From: Ptiloglossa arizonensis
Taxonomy: Eukaryota > Arthropoda > Insecta > Hymenoptera > Colletidae
Length of the DNA stretch: 64,000 nucleotides
Direction: 5' to 3'
Assembly: GCF_051014685.1 (NCBI RefSeq)
Contig: NW_027478771.1
Location: 372,001 to 436,000 of the forward strand
In this document: piece after piece, positions 1 to 10,800 of the stretch
Layout: each line of letters begins with the position of its first letter
Numbering within the stretch: the stretch's first letter is position 1
Translations under genes and position numbers: made by a program
The notes under the pieces: generated by a model
Told to the model about the DNA's origin: nothing
Databases searched by the model: none
What the model saw: only the letters and a program-made list of their open reading frames with translations

Positions 1-102
1 TATGGGACTTTGAAGCTAAGAAATGGTTGAGAAGACAACAAATTTTTCGCAATTCTGCTGATCCAAACGCTTAACCAGAATGGCCTAGGGAAAAAATACA
101 CA

Positions 103-119
103 TACCGTTGTAATCGGGC
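103..119 (+). other. Second, weaker CENP-B-box-like site (first copy)
   Basis: TACCGTTGTAATCGGGC matches 7 of the 9 essential positions (CG, central A, CGGG), missing the TT of TTCG. It has the same orientation as the stronger site and starts 65 bp upstream of it. It varies between copies: ACCGTTGCAATCGGG, ACCGCTGTAATCGGG, ACCTTTGTAATCGGG, TAATAGGG, ACCATTGTAATTGGG and GTTTTAATGGGG all occur. A 7/9 match is expected by chance in roughly half of random 177-mers counting both strands, so it is listed only because it lies near the stronger site. Confidence 0.2.
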
Positions 120-167
120 GAGTTTCTACTTTCAGATGCAATAGGAATTTTTGGGTTAGGTCAATCC

Positions 168-184
168 GTTCGCGAGATATGGGA
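168..184 (+). other. CENP-B-box-like 17-mer spanning the monomer boundary (first copy)
   Basis: The 17-mer GTTCGCGAGATATGGGA is compared with the essential mammalian CENP-B box core, nTTCGnnnnAnnCGGGn. It matches TTCG, the central A and GGG at the exact spacing, 8 of 9 fixed positions. The only mismatch is T for C at position 13. It recurs in most monomers, as TTCGCGAG or TTCGGGAG. Copies with TTCCCGAG or TTCACGAG lose one more fixed position. Under a uniform base model I calculate about a 4% chance of an 8/9 match on either strand of a random 177-mer, so chance is not excluded. No binding protein can be inferred from this window. Confidence 0.45.
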
Positions 185-354
185 CTTTGAAGCCAAGAAA
201 TGGTTGAGAAGACAACAAATTTTTCGCACTTCTGCTGCTCCAAACGCTTAACCAGAATGGCCTAGGGAAGAAATACACATACCGTTGTAATCGGGCGAGT
301 TTCTACTTTCAGACGCAACAGGAATTTTTGGGTTAGGTCAATCCGTTCGCGAGA
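178..354 (+). repeat. Representative monomer (second copy) and its anatomy
   Basis: This copy shows the standard layout. In monomer numbering (position 1 = TATGGG): an A-tract/T-tract near 37-47 (A6T5 in the common form), CCTAGG palindrome at 84-89, A6 at 91-96, a GC-rich ATCGGGCGAG patch at 113-122, GGAATTTTTGGG near 144-155, and the TCGCGA palindrome at 170-175. My consensus is about 42% G+C with 8 CpGs. The most variable part is 34-45 (CAAAAAAT, CATACAAT, ACAACAAAT, CAAAACAT, CAAAATAT and ACAAAG forms), followed by 51-64 and 125-145. The AAACGCTT and GGAATTTTTGGG segments hardly change. The unit is 59 x 3 bp, so reading frames carry from copy to copy, but stops occur in each frame of the consensus. 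Confidence 0.95.
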
Positions 355-1078
355 TATGGGAGTTTGAAGCCAAGAAATGGTTGAGAAGGCAAAAAATTTT
401 TCGCAATTGTGCTGCTCCAAACGCTTAACCAGAATGGCCTAGGGAAAAAATACACATACCGTTGTAATCGGGCGAGTTTCTACTTTCAGATGCAGTAGGA
501 ATTTTTGGGTAAGGTCAATCCGTTCGCGAGATATGGCAGTTTGAAGCCAAGAAATAGTTTAGAAGGCAAAAAATTTTTCGCAATTCTGCTGCTCCAAACG
601 CTTAACCAGAATGGGCTAGGGAAAGAATACACATACCGTTGTAATCGGGCGAGTTTTTACTTTCACAAGCAACAGGAATTTTTGGGTTAGGTCAATCGGT
701 TCGCGAGATATGGGAGTTTGAAGCCAAGAAATGGTTGAGAAGGCATACAATTTTTCGCAATTCTGCTGATCCAAACGCTTAACCAGAATGGCCTAGGGAA
801 AAAATACACATACCGTTGTAATCGGGCGAGTTTCTACTTTCAGACGCAACAGGAATTTTTGGGTTAGGTCAATCCGTTCGCGAGATATGGGAGTTTGAAG
901 CCAAGAAATGGTTGAGAAGGCAAAAAATTTTTCGCAATTGTGCTGCTCCAAACGCTTAACCAGAATGGCCTAGGGAAAAAATACTCATACCGTTGTAATC
1001 GGGCGAGTTTCTACTTTCAGATGCAGTAGGAATTTTTGGGTAAGGTCAATCCGTTCGCGAGATATGGCAGTTTGAAGC
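270..1078 (+). repeat. Trimer-spaced duplication (531 bp)
   Basis: About 278 bp at 270-547 recurs 531 bp (3 monomers) later at 801-1078. The shared marks are the AATTGTGCTGC variant, GCAGTAGG, GGTAAGGTC and ATATGGCAG. Identity breaks where the first copy has AGAAATAGTTTAG and the second CGAAATGGTTGAG. Single differences within the copies (such as ACACATACC against ACTCATACC) show they have begun to diverge. Confidence 0.7.
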
Positions 1079-4000
1079 CACGAAATGGTTGAGAAGGCAT
1101 ACAATTTTTCGCAATTCTGCTGATCCAAACGCTTAATCAGAATGGCCTAGGGAAAAAATACACATACCGTTGTAATCGGGCGAGTTTCTACTTTCAGATG
1201 CAATAGGAATTTTTGGGTAAGGTCAATCCGTTCGCGAGATATGGGAGTTTGAAGCCAAGAAATGGTTGAGAAGGCAAAATATTTTTCGCAATTCTGCTGC
1301 TCCAAACGCTCAACCAGAATGGCCTAGGGAAAAAATACACATACCGTTGTAATCGGGCGAGTTTCTACTTTCAGTTCCAATAGGAATTTTTGGGTTATGT
1401 CAATCCGTTCGGGAGATATGGGAGTTTGAAGCCAAGAAATGGTTGACAAGACAACAAATTTTTCGCAATTCTGCTGCTCCAATCGCTTAACCAGAATGGC
1501 CTAGGGGGAAAATACACGTACCGCTGTAATCGGGCGAGTGTCTACATTCAAATGCAATAGGAACTTTTGGGTTAGGTCTATCCGTTCGCGAGATATGGGA
1601 CTTTGAAGCTAAGAAATGGTTGAGAAGACAACAAATTTTTCGCAATTCTGCTGCTCCAAACGCTTAACCATATTGGCCTAGGGAAAAAATACACATACCG
1701 TTGTAATCGGGCGAGTTTCTACTTTCAGTTCCAATAGGAATTTTTGGGTTAGGTCAATCCGTTCACGAGATATGGGACTTTGAAACTAAGAAATGGTTGA
1801 CAACACAACAAATTTTTCGCACTTCTGCTGCTCCAATCGCTTAACCAGAATGGCCTAGGGGAAAAATACACGTACCGTTGTAATCGGTCGAGTGTCTACT
1901 TTCAAATGCAATAGGAATTTTTGGGTTAGGTCAATCCGTTCGGGAGATATGGGAGTTTGAAGCCAAGAAATGGTAGAGAAGGCAAAAAATTTTTAACAAT
2001 TCTGCTGCTCCAATCGCTTAACCAGAATGACCTAGGGAAAAATACACGTACCGTTGCAATCGGGCGAGTTTCTCCTTTCAAATGCAATAGGAATTTTTGG
2101 GTTAGGTCAATCCGTTCGCGAGATATGGGAGTTTGAAGCTAAGAAATGGTTAAGAAGACAAAGTTTTCGCACTTCTGCTGCTCCAAACGCTTAACCAGAA
2201 TGGCCAAGGGAAAAAATACACATACCGTTGTAATCGGGCGAGTTTCTACTTTCAGATGCAATAGGAATTTTTGGGTTAGGTCAATCCGTTCGGGAGACAT
2301 GGGAGTTTGAAGCCAAGAAATGGTTGAGAACACAACAAATTTTTCGCACTTCTGCTGCTCCAAACGCTTAACCAGAATGGCCTAGGGACAAAATACACAT
2401 ACCGTTGTAATCGGGCGAGCTTCTACTTTCAGATGCAATAGGAATTTGTGGGTTAGGTCAATCCGTTCGCGAGATATGGGAGTTTGAAGCCAAGAAATGG
2501 TAGAGAAGGCAAAACATTTTTCGCAATTCTGCTGATCCAAACGCGTAACCAGAATGGCCTAGGGAAAAAATACACATACCGTTGTAATCGGGCGAGCTTC
2601 TACTTTCAGATGCAATAGGAATTTTTGGGTTAGGTCAATCCGTTCGCGAGATATGGGACTTTGAAGCTAAGAAATGGTTGAGAAGACAACAAATTTTTCG
2701 CAATTCTGCTGCTCCAAACGCTTAACCAGAATGGGCTAGGGAAAAAATACACATACCGTTGTAATCGGGCGAGGTTTTACTTTCACACGCAACAGGAATT
2801 TTTGGGTTAGGTCAATCCGTTCGCGAGATATGGGAGTTTGAAGCCAAGAAATGGTTGAGAAGGCATACAATTTTTCGCAATTCTGCTGATCCAAACGCTT
2901 AACCAGAATGGCCTGGGGCAAAAAACACGCATACCGTTGTAATCGGGCGAGTTTCTACTTTCACACGCAACAGGAATTTCTGGGTTAGGTCAATCCGTTC
3001 GCGAGATATGGGAGTTTGAAGCCAAGGAATGGTTGAGAAGGCAAACAATTTTTCGCAATTCTGCTGCTCCAAACGCTTAACCAGAATGGGCTAGGGAAAA
3101 AATACACATACCGTTGTAATCGGGCGAGTTTTTACTTTCACACGCAACAGGAATTTTTGAGTTAGGTCAATCCGTTCCCGAGATGTGGGAGTTTGAAACC
3201 AAGAAGCGGTTGAGAAGGCAAACTATTTTTCGCAATTCTGCTGAACCAAACGCTTAACCAGAATGGCCTAGGGTCAAAAGACACATACCGTTGTAATCGG
3301 GCGAGTTTCTACTTTCACACGCAACAGGAATTTTTGAGTTAGGTCAAACCGTTCCCGAGATGTGGGAGTTTGAAGCCAAGGAATGGTTGAGAAGGCAAAC
3401 AATTTTTCGCAATTCTGCTGCTCCAAACGCTTAACCAGAATGGCCTAGGGAAAAAATACACATACCGTTGTAATCGGGCGTGTTTCTACTTTCAGTTGCA
3501 ATAGAAATTTTTGGGTTAGGTCAATCCGTTCGGGAGATATGGGACTTTGAAACCAAGAAATGGTTGAGAAGGCAGAATATTTTTCGCAATTCTGCTGAAC
3601 CAAACGATTAACCAGAATGGCCTAGGGAAGAAATACACATACCGTTGTAATCGGGCGAGCTTCTACTTTCAGATGCAATAGGAATTTTTGGGTTAGGTCA
3701 ATCCGTTCGCGAGATATGGGAGTTTGAAGCCAAGAAATGGTAGAGAAGGCAAAACATTTTTCGCAATTCTGCTGATCCAAACGCTTAACCAGAATGGCCT
3801 AGGGAAAAAATACACATACCGTTGTAATCGGGCGAGCTTCTACTTTCAGATGCAATAGGAATTTTTGGGTTAGGTCAATCCGTTCGCGAGATATGGGACT
3901 TTGAAGCTAAGAAATGGTTGAGAAGACAACAAATTTTTCGCAATTCTGCTGCTCCAAACGCTTAACCAGAATGGGCTAGGGAAAAAATACACATACCGTT

Positions 4001-4487
4001 GTAATCGGGCGAGTTTTTACTTTCACACGCAACAGGAATTTTTGAGTTAGGTCAATCCGTTCCCGAGATGTGGGAGTTTGAAGCCAAGGAATGGTTGAGA
4101 AGGCAAACAATTTTTCGCAATTCTGCTGCTCCAAACGCTTAACCAGAATGGCCTAGGGAAAAAATACACATACCGTTGTAATCGGGCGTGTTTCTACTTT
4201 CAGATGCAATAGAAATTCTTGGGTTAGGTCAATCCGTTCGGGAGATATGGGACTTTGAAACCAAGAAATGGTTGAGAAGACTACAAATTTTTCGCACTTC
4301 TGTTGCTCCAAACGCTTAACCAGAATGGGCTAGGGAAAAAATATACATACCGTTGTAATCGGGCGAGTTTTTACTTTCACACGCAACAGGAATTTTTGGG
4401 TTAGGTCAATCCGTTCGCGAGATATGGGAGTTTGAAGCCAAGAAATGGTTGAGAAGGCATACAATTTTTCGCAATTCTGCTGATCCA

Positions 4488-7400
4488 AACGCTTAACCAG
4501 AATGGCCTAGGGAAAAAATACACATACCGTTGTAATCGTGCGAGTTTCTACTTTCAGATGCAATAGGAATTTTTGGGTTAGGTCAATCCGTTCGCGAGAT
4601 ATGGGAGTTTGAAGCCAAGAAATGGTTGAGAAGGCATACAATTTTTCGCAATTCTGCTGATCCAAACGCTTAACCAGAATGGCCTAGGGAAAAAATACAC
4701 ATACCGTTTTAATGGGGCGAGTTTTTACTTTCACACGCAACAGGAATTTTTGGGTTAGGTCAATCCGTTCGCGAGATATGGGAGTTTGAAGCCAAGAAAT
4801 GGTTGAGAAGGCATACAATTTTTCGCAATTCTGCTGATCCAAACGCTTAACCAGAATGGCCTAGGGAAAAAATACACATACCGTTGTAATCGGGCGAGTT
4901 TCTACTTTCACACGCAACAGGAATTTTTGGGCTAGGTCAGTCCGATCGCGAGATATGGGAGTTTGAAGCCAAGAAATGGTTGAGAAGGCAAAACATTTTT
5001 CGCAATTCTGCTGATCCAAACGCTTAACCAGAATGGCCTAGGGAAAAAATACACATACCGTTGTAATCGGGCGAGCTTCTACTTTCAGATGCAATAGGAA
5101 TTTTTGGGTTAGGTCAATCCGTTCGCGAGATATGGGACTTTGAAGCTAAGAAATGGTTGAGAAGACAACAAATTTTTCGCAATTCTGCTGCTCCAAACGC
5201 TTAACCAGAATGGGCTAGGGAAAAAATACACATACCGTTGTAATCGGGCGAGTTTTTACTTTCACACGCAACAGGAATTTTTGGGTTAGGTCAATCCGTT
5301 CGCGAGATATGGGAGTTTGAAGCCAAGAAATGGTTGAGAAGGCATACAATTTTTCGCAATTCTGCTGATCCAAACGCTTAACCAGAATGGCCTAGGGAAA
5401 AAATACACGTACCGTTGTAATCGGGCGAGTTTCTACTTTCAGATGCAATAGGAATTTTTGGGTTAGGTCAATCCGTTCGCGAGATATGATAGTTTGAAGC
5501 CAAGAAATGGTTGACAAGACAACAAATTTTTCGCAATTCTGCTGATCCAAACGCTTAACCAGAATGGCCTGGGGCAAAAAACACGCATACCGTTGTAATC
5601 GGGCGAGTTTCTACTTTCACACGCAACAGGAATTTTTGGGTTAGGTCAATCCGTTCGCGAGATATGGGAGTTTGAAGCCAAGAAACGGTTGAGAAGGCAA
5701 ACTATTTTTCGCAATTCTGCTGAACCAAACGCTTAACCAGAATGGCCTAGGGACAAAAGACACATACCGTTGTAATCGGGCGAGTTTCTACTTTCACACG
5801 CAACAGGAATTTTTGAGTTAGGTCAATCCGTTCGCGAGATGTGGGAGTTTGAAGCCAAGGAATGGTTGAGAAGGCAAACAATTTTTCGCAATTCTGCTGC
5901 TCCAAACGCTTAATCAGAATGGCCTAGGGAAAAAATACACATACCGTTGTAATCGGGCGTGTTTCTACTTTCAGATGCAATAGAAATTTTTGGGTTAGGT
6001 CAATCCGTTCGGGAGATATGGGAGTTTGAAACCAAGAAATGGTTGAGAAGACAACAAATTTTTCGCACTTCTGTTGCTCCAAACGCTTAACCAGAATGGC
6101 CTAGGGAAAAAATACACATACCGTTGTAATCGTGCGAGTTTCTACTTTCAGATGCAATAGGAATTTTTGGGTTAGGTCAATCCGTTCGCGAGATATGGGA
6201 GTTTGAAGCCAAGAAATGGTTGAGAAGGCATACAATTTTTCGCAATTCTGCTGATCCAAACGCTTAACCAGAATGGCCTAGGGAAAAAATACACATACCG
6301 TTTTAATGGGGCGAGTTTTTACTTTCACACGCAACAGGAATTTTTGGGTTAGGTCAATCCGTTCGCGAGATATGGGAGTTTGAAGCCAAGAAATGGTTGA
6401 GAAGGCATACAATTTTTCGCAATTCTGCTGATCCAAACGCTTAACCAGAATGGCCTAGGGAAAAAATACACATACCGTTGTAATCGGGCGAGTTTCTACT
6501 TTCACACGCAACAGGAATTTTTGGGCTAGGTCAGTCCGATCGCGAGATATGGGAGTTTGAAGCCAAGAAATGGTTGAGAAGGCAAAACATTTTTCGCAAT
6601 TCTGCTGATCCAAACGCTTAACCAGAATGGCCTAGGGAAAAAATACACATACCGTTGTAATCGGGCGAGCTTCTACTTTCAGATGCAATAGGAATTTTTG
6701 GGTTAGGTCAATCCGTTCGCGAGATATGGGACTTTGAAGCTAAGAAATGGTTGAGAAGACAACAAATTTTTCGCAATTCTGCTGCTCCAAACGCTTAACC
6801 AGAATGGGCTAGGGAAAAAATACACATACCGTTGTAATCGGGCGAGTTTTTACTTTCACACGCAACAGGAATTTTTGGGTTAGGTCAATCCGTTCGCGAG
6901 ATATGGGAGTTTGAAGCCAAGAAATGGTTGAGAAGGCATACAATTTTTCGCAATTCTGCTGATCCAAACGCTTAACCAGAATGGCCTAGGGAAAAAATAC
7001 ACGTACCGTTGTAATCGGGCGAGTTTCTACTTTCAGATGCAATAGGAATTTTTGGGTTAGGTCAATCCGTTCGCGAGATATGATAGTTTGAAGCCAAGAA
7101 ATGGTTGACAAGACAACAAATTTTTCGCAATTCTGCTGATCCAAACGCTTAACCAGAATGGCCTGGGGCAAAAAACACGCATACCGTTGTAATCGGGCGA
7201 GTTTCTACTTTCACACGCAACAGGAATTTTTGGGTTAGGTCAATCCGTTCGCGAGATATGGGAGTTTGAAGCCAAGAAACGGTTGAGAAGGCAAACTATT
7301 TTTCGCAATTCTGCTGAACCAAACGCTTAACCAGAATGGCCTAGGGACAAAAGACACATACCGTTGTAATCGGGCGAGTTTCTACTTTCACACGCAACAG

Positions 7401-7690
7401 GAATTTTTGAGTTAGGTCAATCCGTTCGCGAGATGTGGGAGTTTGAAGCCAAGGAATGGTTGAGAAGGCAAACAATTTTTCGCAATTCTGCTGCTCCAAA
7501 CGCTTAATCAGAATGGCCTAGGGAAAAAATACACATACCGTTGTAATCGGGCGTGTTTCTACTTTCAGATGCAATAGAAATTTTTGGGTTAGGTCAATCC
7601 GTTCGGGAGATATGGGAGTTTGAAACCAAGAAATGGTTGAGAAGACAACAAATTTTTCGCACTTCTGTTGCTCCAAACGCTTAACCAGAA
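4488..7690 (+). repeat. Tandem 9-monomer HOR, two 1594-bp copies
   Basis: Positions from about 4501 to 6094 repeat as 6095-7688 at an offset of 1594 bp (9 x 177 + 1). The extra base is the GGGGCAAAAAACACGC variant in each copy. Rare variants are shared: GTTTTAATGGGG, GCTAGGTCAGTCCGATCG and ATATGATAGTTTG. The breakpoints lie in CCAAACGCTTAACCAG: before copy 1 comes GCATACAATTTTT, before copy 2 GACAACAAATTTTT. After copy 2 the array continues with a GGGCTAGGGAAAACACAC form that has lost 2 bp. I noticed almost no differences between the copies, so the duplication looks recent. Confidence 0.92.
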
Positions 7691-7894
7691 TGGGCTAGGG
7701 AAAACACACATACCGTTGTAATCGGGCGAGTTTTTACTTTCACACGCAACAGGAATTTTTGGGTTAGGTCAATCCGTTCGCGAGATATGGGAGTTTGAAG
7801 CCAAGAAATGGTTGAGAAGGCATACAATTTTTCGCAATTCTGCTGATCCAAACGCTTAACCAGAATGGGCTAGGGAAAAAATACACATACCTTT

Positions 7895-10800
7895 GTAATC
7901 GGGCGAGTTTCTACTTTCAGACGCAGCAGGTATTTTTGGGTTTGGTCAATCCGTTCGCGAGATATGGGACTTTGAAGCTAAGAAATGGTTGAGAAGACAA
8001 CAAATTTTTCGCAATTCTGCTGCTTCAAACGCTTAACCAGAATGGGCTAGGGAAAAAATACACTTACCGTTGTAATCGGGCGAGTTTCTACTTTCACACG
8101 CAACAGGAATTTTTGGGTTAGGTCAATCCGTTCGGGAGACATGGGAGTTTGAAGCCAAGAAATGGTTGAGAAGACAACAAATTTTTCGCACTTCTGCTGC
8201 TCCAAACGCTTAACCAGAATGGCCTAGGGACAAAATACACATACCGTTGTAATCGGGCGAGTTTCTACTTTCAGATGCAATAGGAATTTTTGGGTTAGGT
8301 CAATCCGTTCGCGAGATATGGGACTTTGAAGCTAAGAAATGGTTGAGAAGACAACAAATTTTTCGCAATTCTGCTGCTCCAAACGCTTAACCAGAATGGG
8401 CTAGGGAAAAAATAAACTTACCGTTGTAATCGGGCGAGTTTCTACTTTCACACGCAACAGGAATTTTTGGGTTAGGTCAATCCGTTCCCGAGATGTGGGA
8501 GTTTGAAGCCAAGGAATGGTTGAGAAGGCAAAAAATTTTTCGCAATTCTGCTGCTCCAAACGCTTAACCAGAATGGCCTAGGGAAAAAATACACATGCCG
8601 TTGTAATCGGGCGAGTTTCTACTTTCACACGCAACAGGAATTATTGGGCTAGGTCAATCCGTTCGCGAGATATGGGACTTTGAAGCTAAGAAATGGTTGA
8701 GAAGACAACAAATTTTTCGCAATTCTGCTGCTCCAAACGCTTAACCAGAATGGGCTAGGGAAAAAATACACATACCGTTGTAATCGGGCGAGGTTTTACT
8801 TTCACACGCAACAGGAATTTTTGGGTTAGGTCAAACCGTTCGCGAGATATGGGAGTTTGAAGCCAAGAAATGGTTGAGGAGGCATACAATTTTTCGCAAT
8901 TCTGCTGATTCAAACGCTTAACCAGAATGGCCTAGGGAAAAAATACACATACCGTTGTAATCGGGCGAGTTTCTACTTTCAGATGCAATAGGAATTTTTG
9001 GGTTAGGTCAATCCGTTCGCGAGATATGGGAGTTTGAAGCCAAGAAATGGTTGAGAAGGCATACAATTTTTCGCAATTCTGCTGATCCAAACGCTTAACC
9101 AGAATGGCCTAGGGAAAAAATACACATACCGTTGTAATCGGGCGAGTTTCTACTTTCACACGCAACAGGAATTTTTGGGCTAGGTCAATCCGTTCGCGAG
9201 ATATGGGACTTTGAAGCTAAGAAATGGTTGAGAAGACAACAAATTTTTCGCAATTCTGCTGCTCCAAACGCTTAACCAGAATGGGCTAGGGAAAAAATAC
9301 ACATACCGTTGTAATCGGGCGTGGTTTTACTTTCACACGCAACAGGAATTTTTGGGTTAGGTCAAACCGTTCGCGAGATATGGGAGTTTGAAGCCAAGAA
9401 ATGGTTGAGAAGGCATACAATTTTTCGCAATTCTGCTGATTCAAACGCTTAACCAGAATGGCCTAGGGAAAAAATACACATACCGTTGTAATCGGGCGAG
9501 TTTCTACTTTCAGATGCAATAGGAATTTTTGGGTTAGGTCAATCCGTTCGCGAGATATGGGAGTTTGAAGCCAAGAAATGGTTGAGAAGGCATACAATTT
9601 TTCGCAATTCTGCTGATCCAAACGCTTAACCAGAATGGGCTAGGGAAAAAATACACATACCGTTGTAATCGGGCGAGTTTTTACTTTCACACGCAACAGG
9701 AATTTTTGGGTTAGGTCAATCCGTTCGCGAGATATGGGAGTTTGAAGCCAAGAAATGGTTGAGAAGGCATACAATTTTTCGCAATTCTGCTGATCCAAAC
9801 GCTTTACCAGAATGGCCTAGGGAAAAAATACACATACCGTTGTAATCGGGCGAGTTTCTACTTTCAGATGCAATAGGAATTTTTGGGTTAAGTCAATCCG
9901 TTCGCGAGATATGGGAGTTTGAAGCCAAGAAATGGTTGAGAAGGCATACAATTTTTCGCAATTCTGCTGATCCAAACGCTTAACCAGAATGGCCTAGGGA
10001 AAAAATACACATACCGTTGTAATCGGGCGAGTTTCTACTTTCAGATGCAATAGGAATTTTTGGGTTAGGTCAATCCGTTCGCGAGATATGGGAGTTTGAA
10101 GCCAAGAAATGGTTGAGAAGGCAAAACATTTTTCGCAATTCTGCTGATCCAAACGCTTAACCAGAATGGCCTGGGGCAAAAAACACGCATACCGTTGTAA
10201 TCGGGCGAGTTTCTACTTTCACACGCAACAGGAATTTTTGGGTTAGGTCAATCCGTTCGCGAGATATGGGAGTTTGAAGCCAAGAAACGGTTGAGAAGGC
10301 AAACTATTTTTCGCAATTCTGCTGAACCAAACGCTTAACCAGAATGGCCTAGGGACAAAAGACACATACCGTTGTAATCGGGCGAGTTTCTACTTTCACA
10401 CGCAACAGGAATTTTTGAGTTAGGTCAATCCGTTCCCGAGATGTGGGAGTTTGAAGCCAAGGAATGGTTGAGAAGGCAAACAATTTTTCGCAATTCTGCT
10501 GCTCCAAACGCTTAATCAGAATGGCCTAGGGAAAAAATACACATACCGTTGTAATCGGGCGAGTTTCTACTTTCAGACGCAGCAGGAATTTTTGGGTTTG
10601 GTCAATCCGTTCGCGAGATATGGGACTTTGAAGCTAAGAAATGTTTGAGAAGACAACAAATTTTTCGCAATTCTGCTGCTTCAAACGCTTAACCAGAATG
10701 GGCTAGGGAAAAAATACACTTACCGTTGTAATCGGGCGAGTTTCTACTTTCACACGCAACAGGAATCTTTGGGTTAGGTCAATCCGTTCGGGAGACATGG

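Noticed and set aside
84..89. CCTAGG and TCGCGA palindromes as operators or terminators
   Set aside because: They are 6-bp palindromes fixed in a satellite monomer, with no stem-loop followed by a T tract and no gene nearby. They may contribute to non-B DNA but no regulatory role can be supported.
103..119. Treating the second box-like site as good evidence for CENP-B binding
   Set aside because: A 7/9 core match is expected by chance about once per two random 177-mers on both strands, and the site varies freely between copies.
153..160. GGGTTAGG resembling telomeric DNA
   Set aside because: It matches 8 bp of a TTAGGG-type repeat but occurs once per 177 bp and is never in tandem. It is part of the monomer and varies to GGGTAAGG, GGGCTAGG and GGGTTTGG.
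505..690. Recurrent forward 61-71 codon open frames (also at 16075, 18903, 20142, 25266, 27390, 34807, 36223, 38868, 41168, 45228 and 61860) as genes
   Set aside because: They are one monomer (or slightly more) read in one frame, begin at TTG- or similar non-ATG codons, end at the conserved GGTTAG, and exist only where linked variants remove stops. No domain or ribosome-binding context is visible.
7680..7720. A possible array edge or insertion at the GGGAAAACACACATACC form
   Set aside because: It is only a 2-bp loss in the A6 tract at the end of a duplicated 9-mer. Normal monomers continue on both sides.
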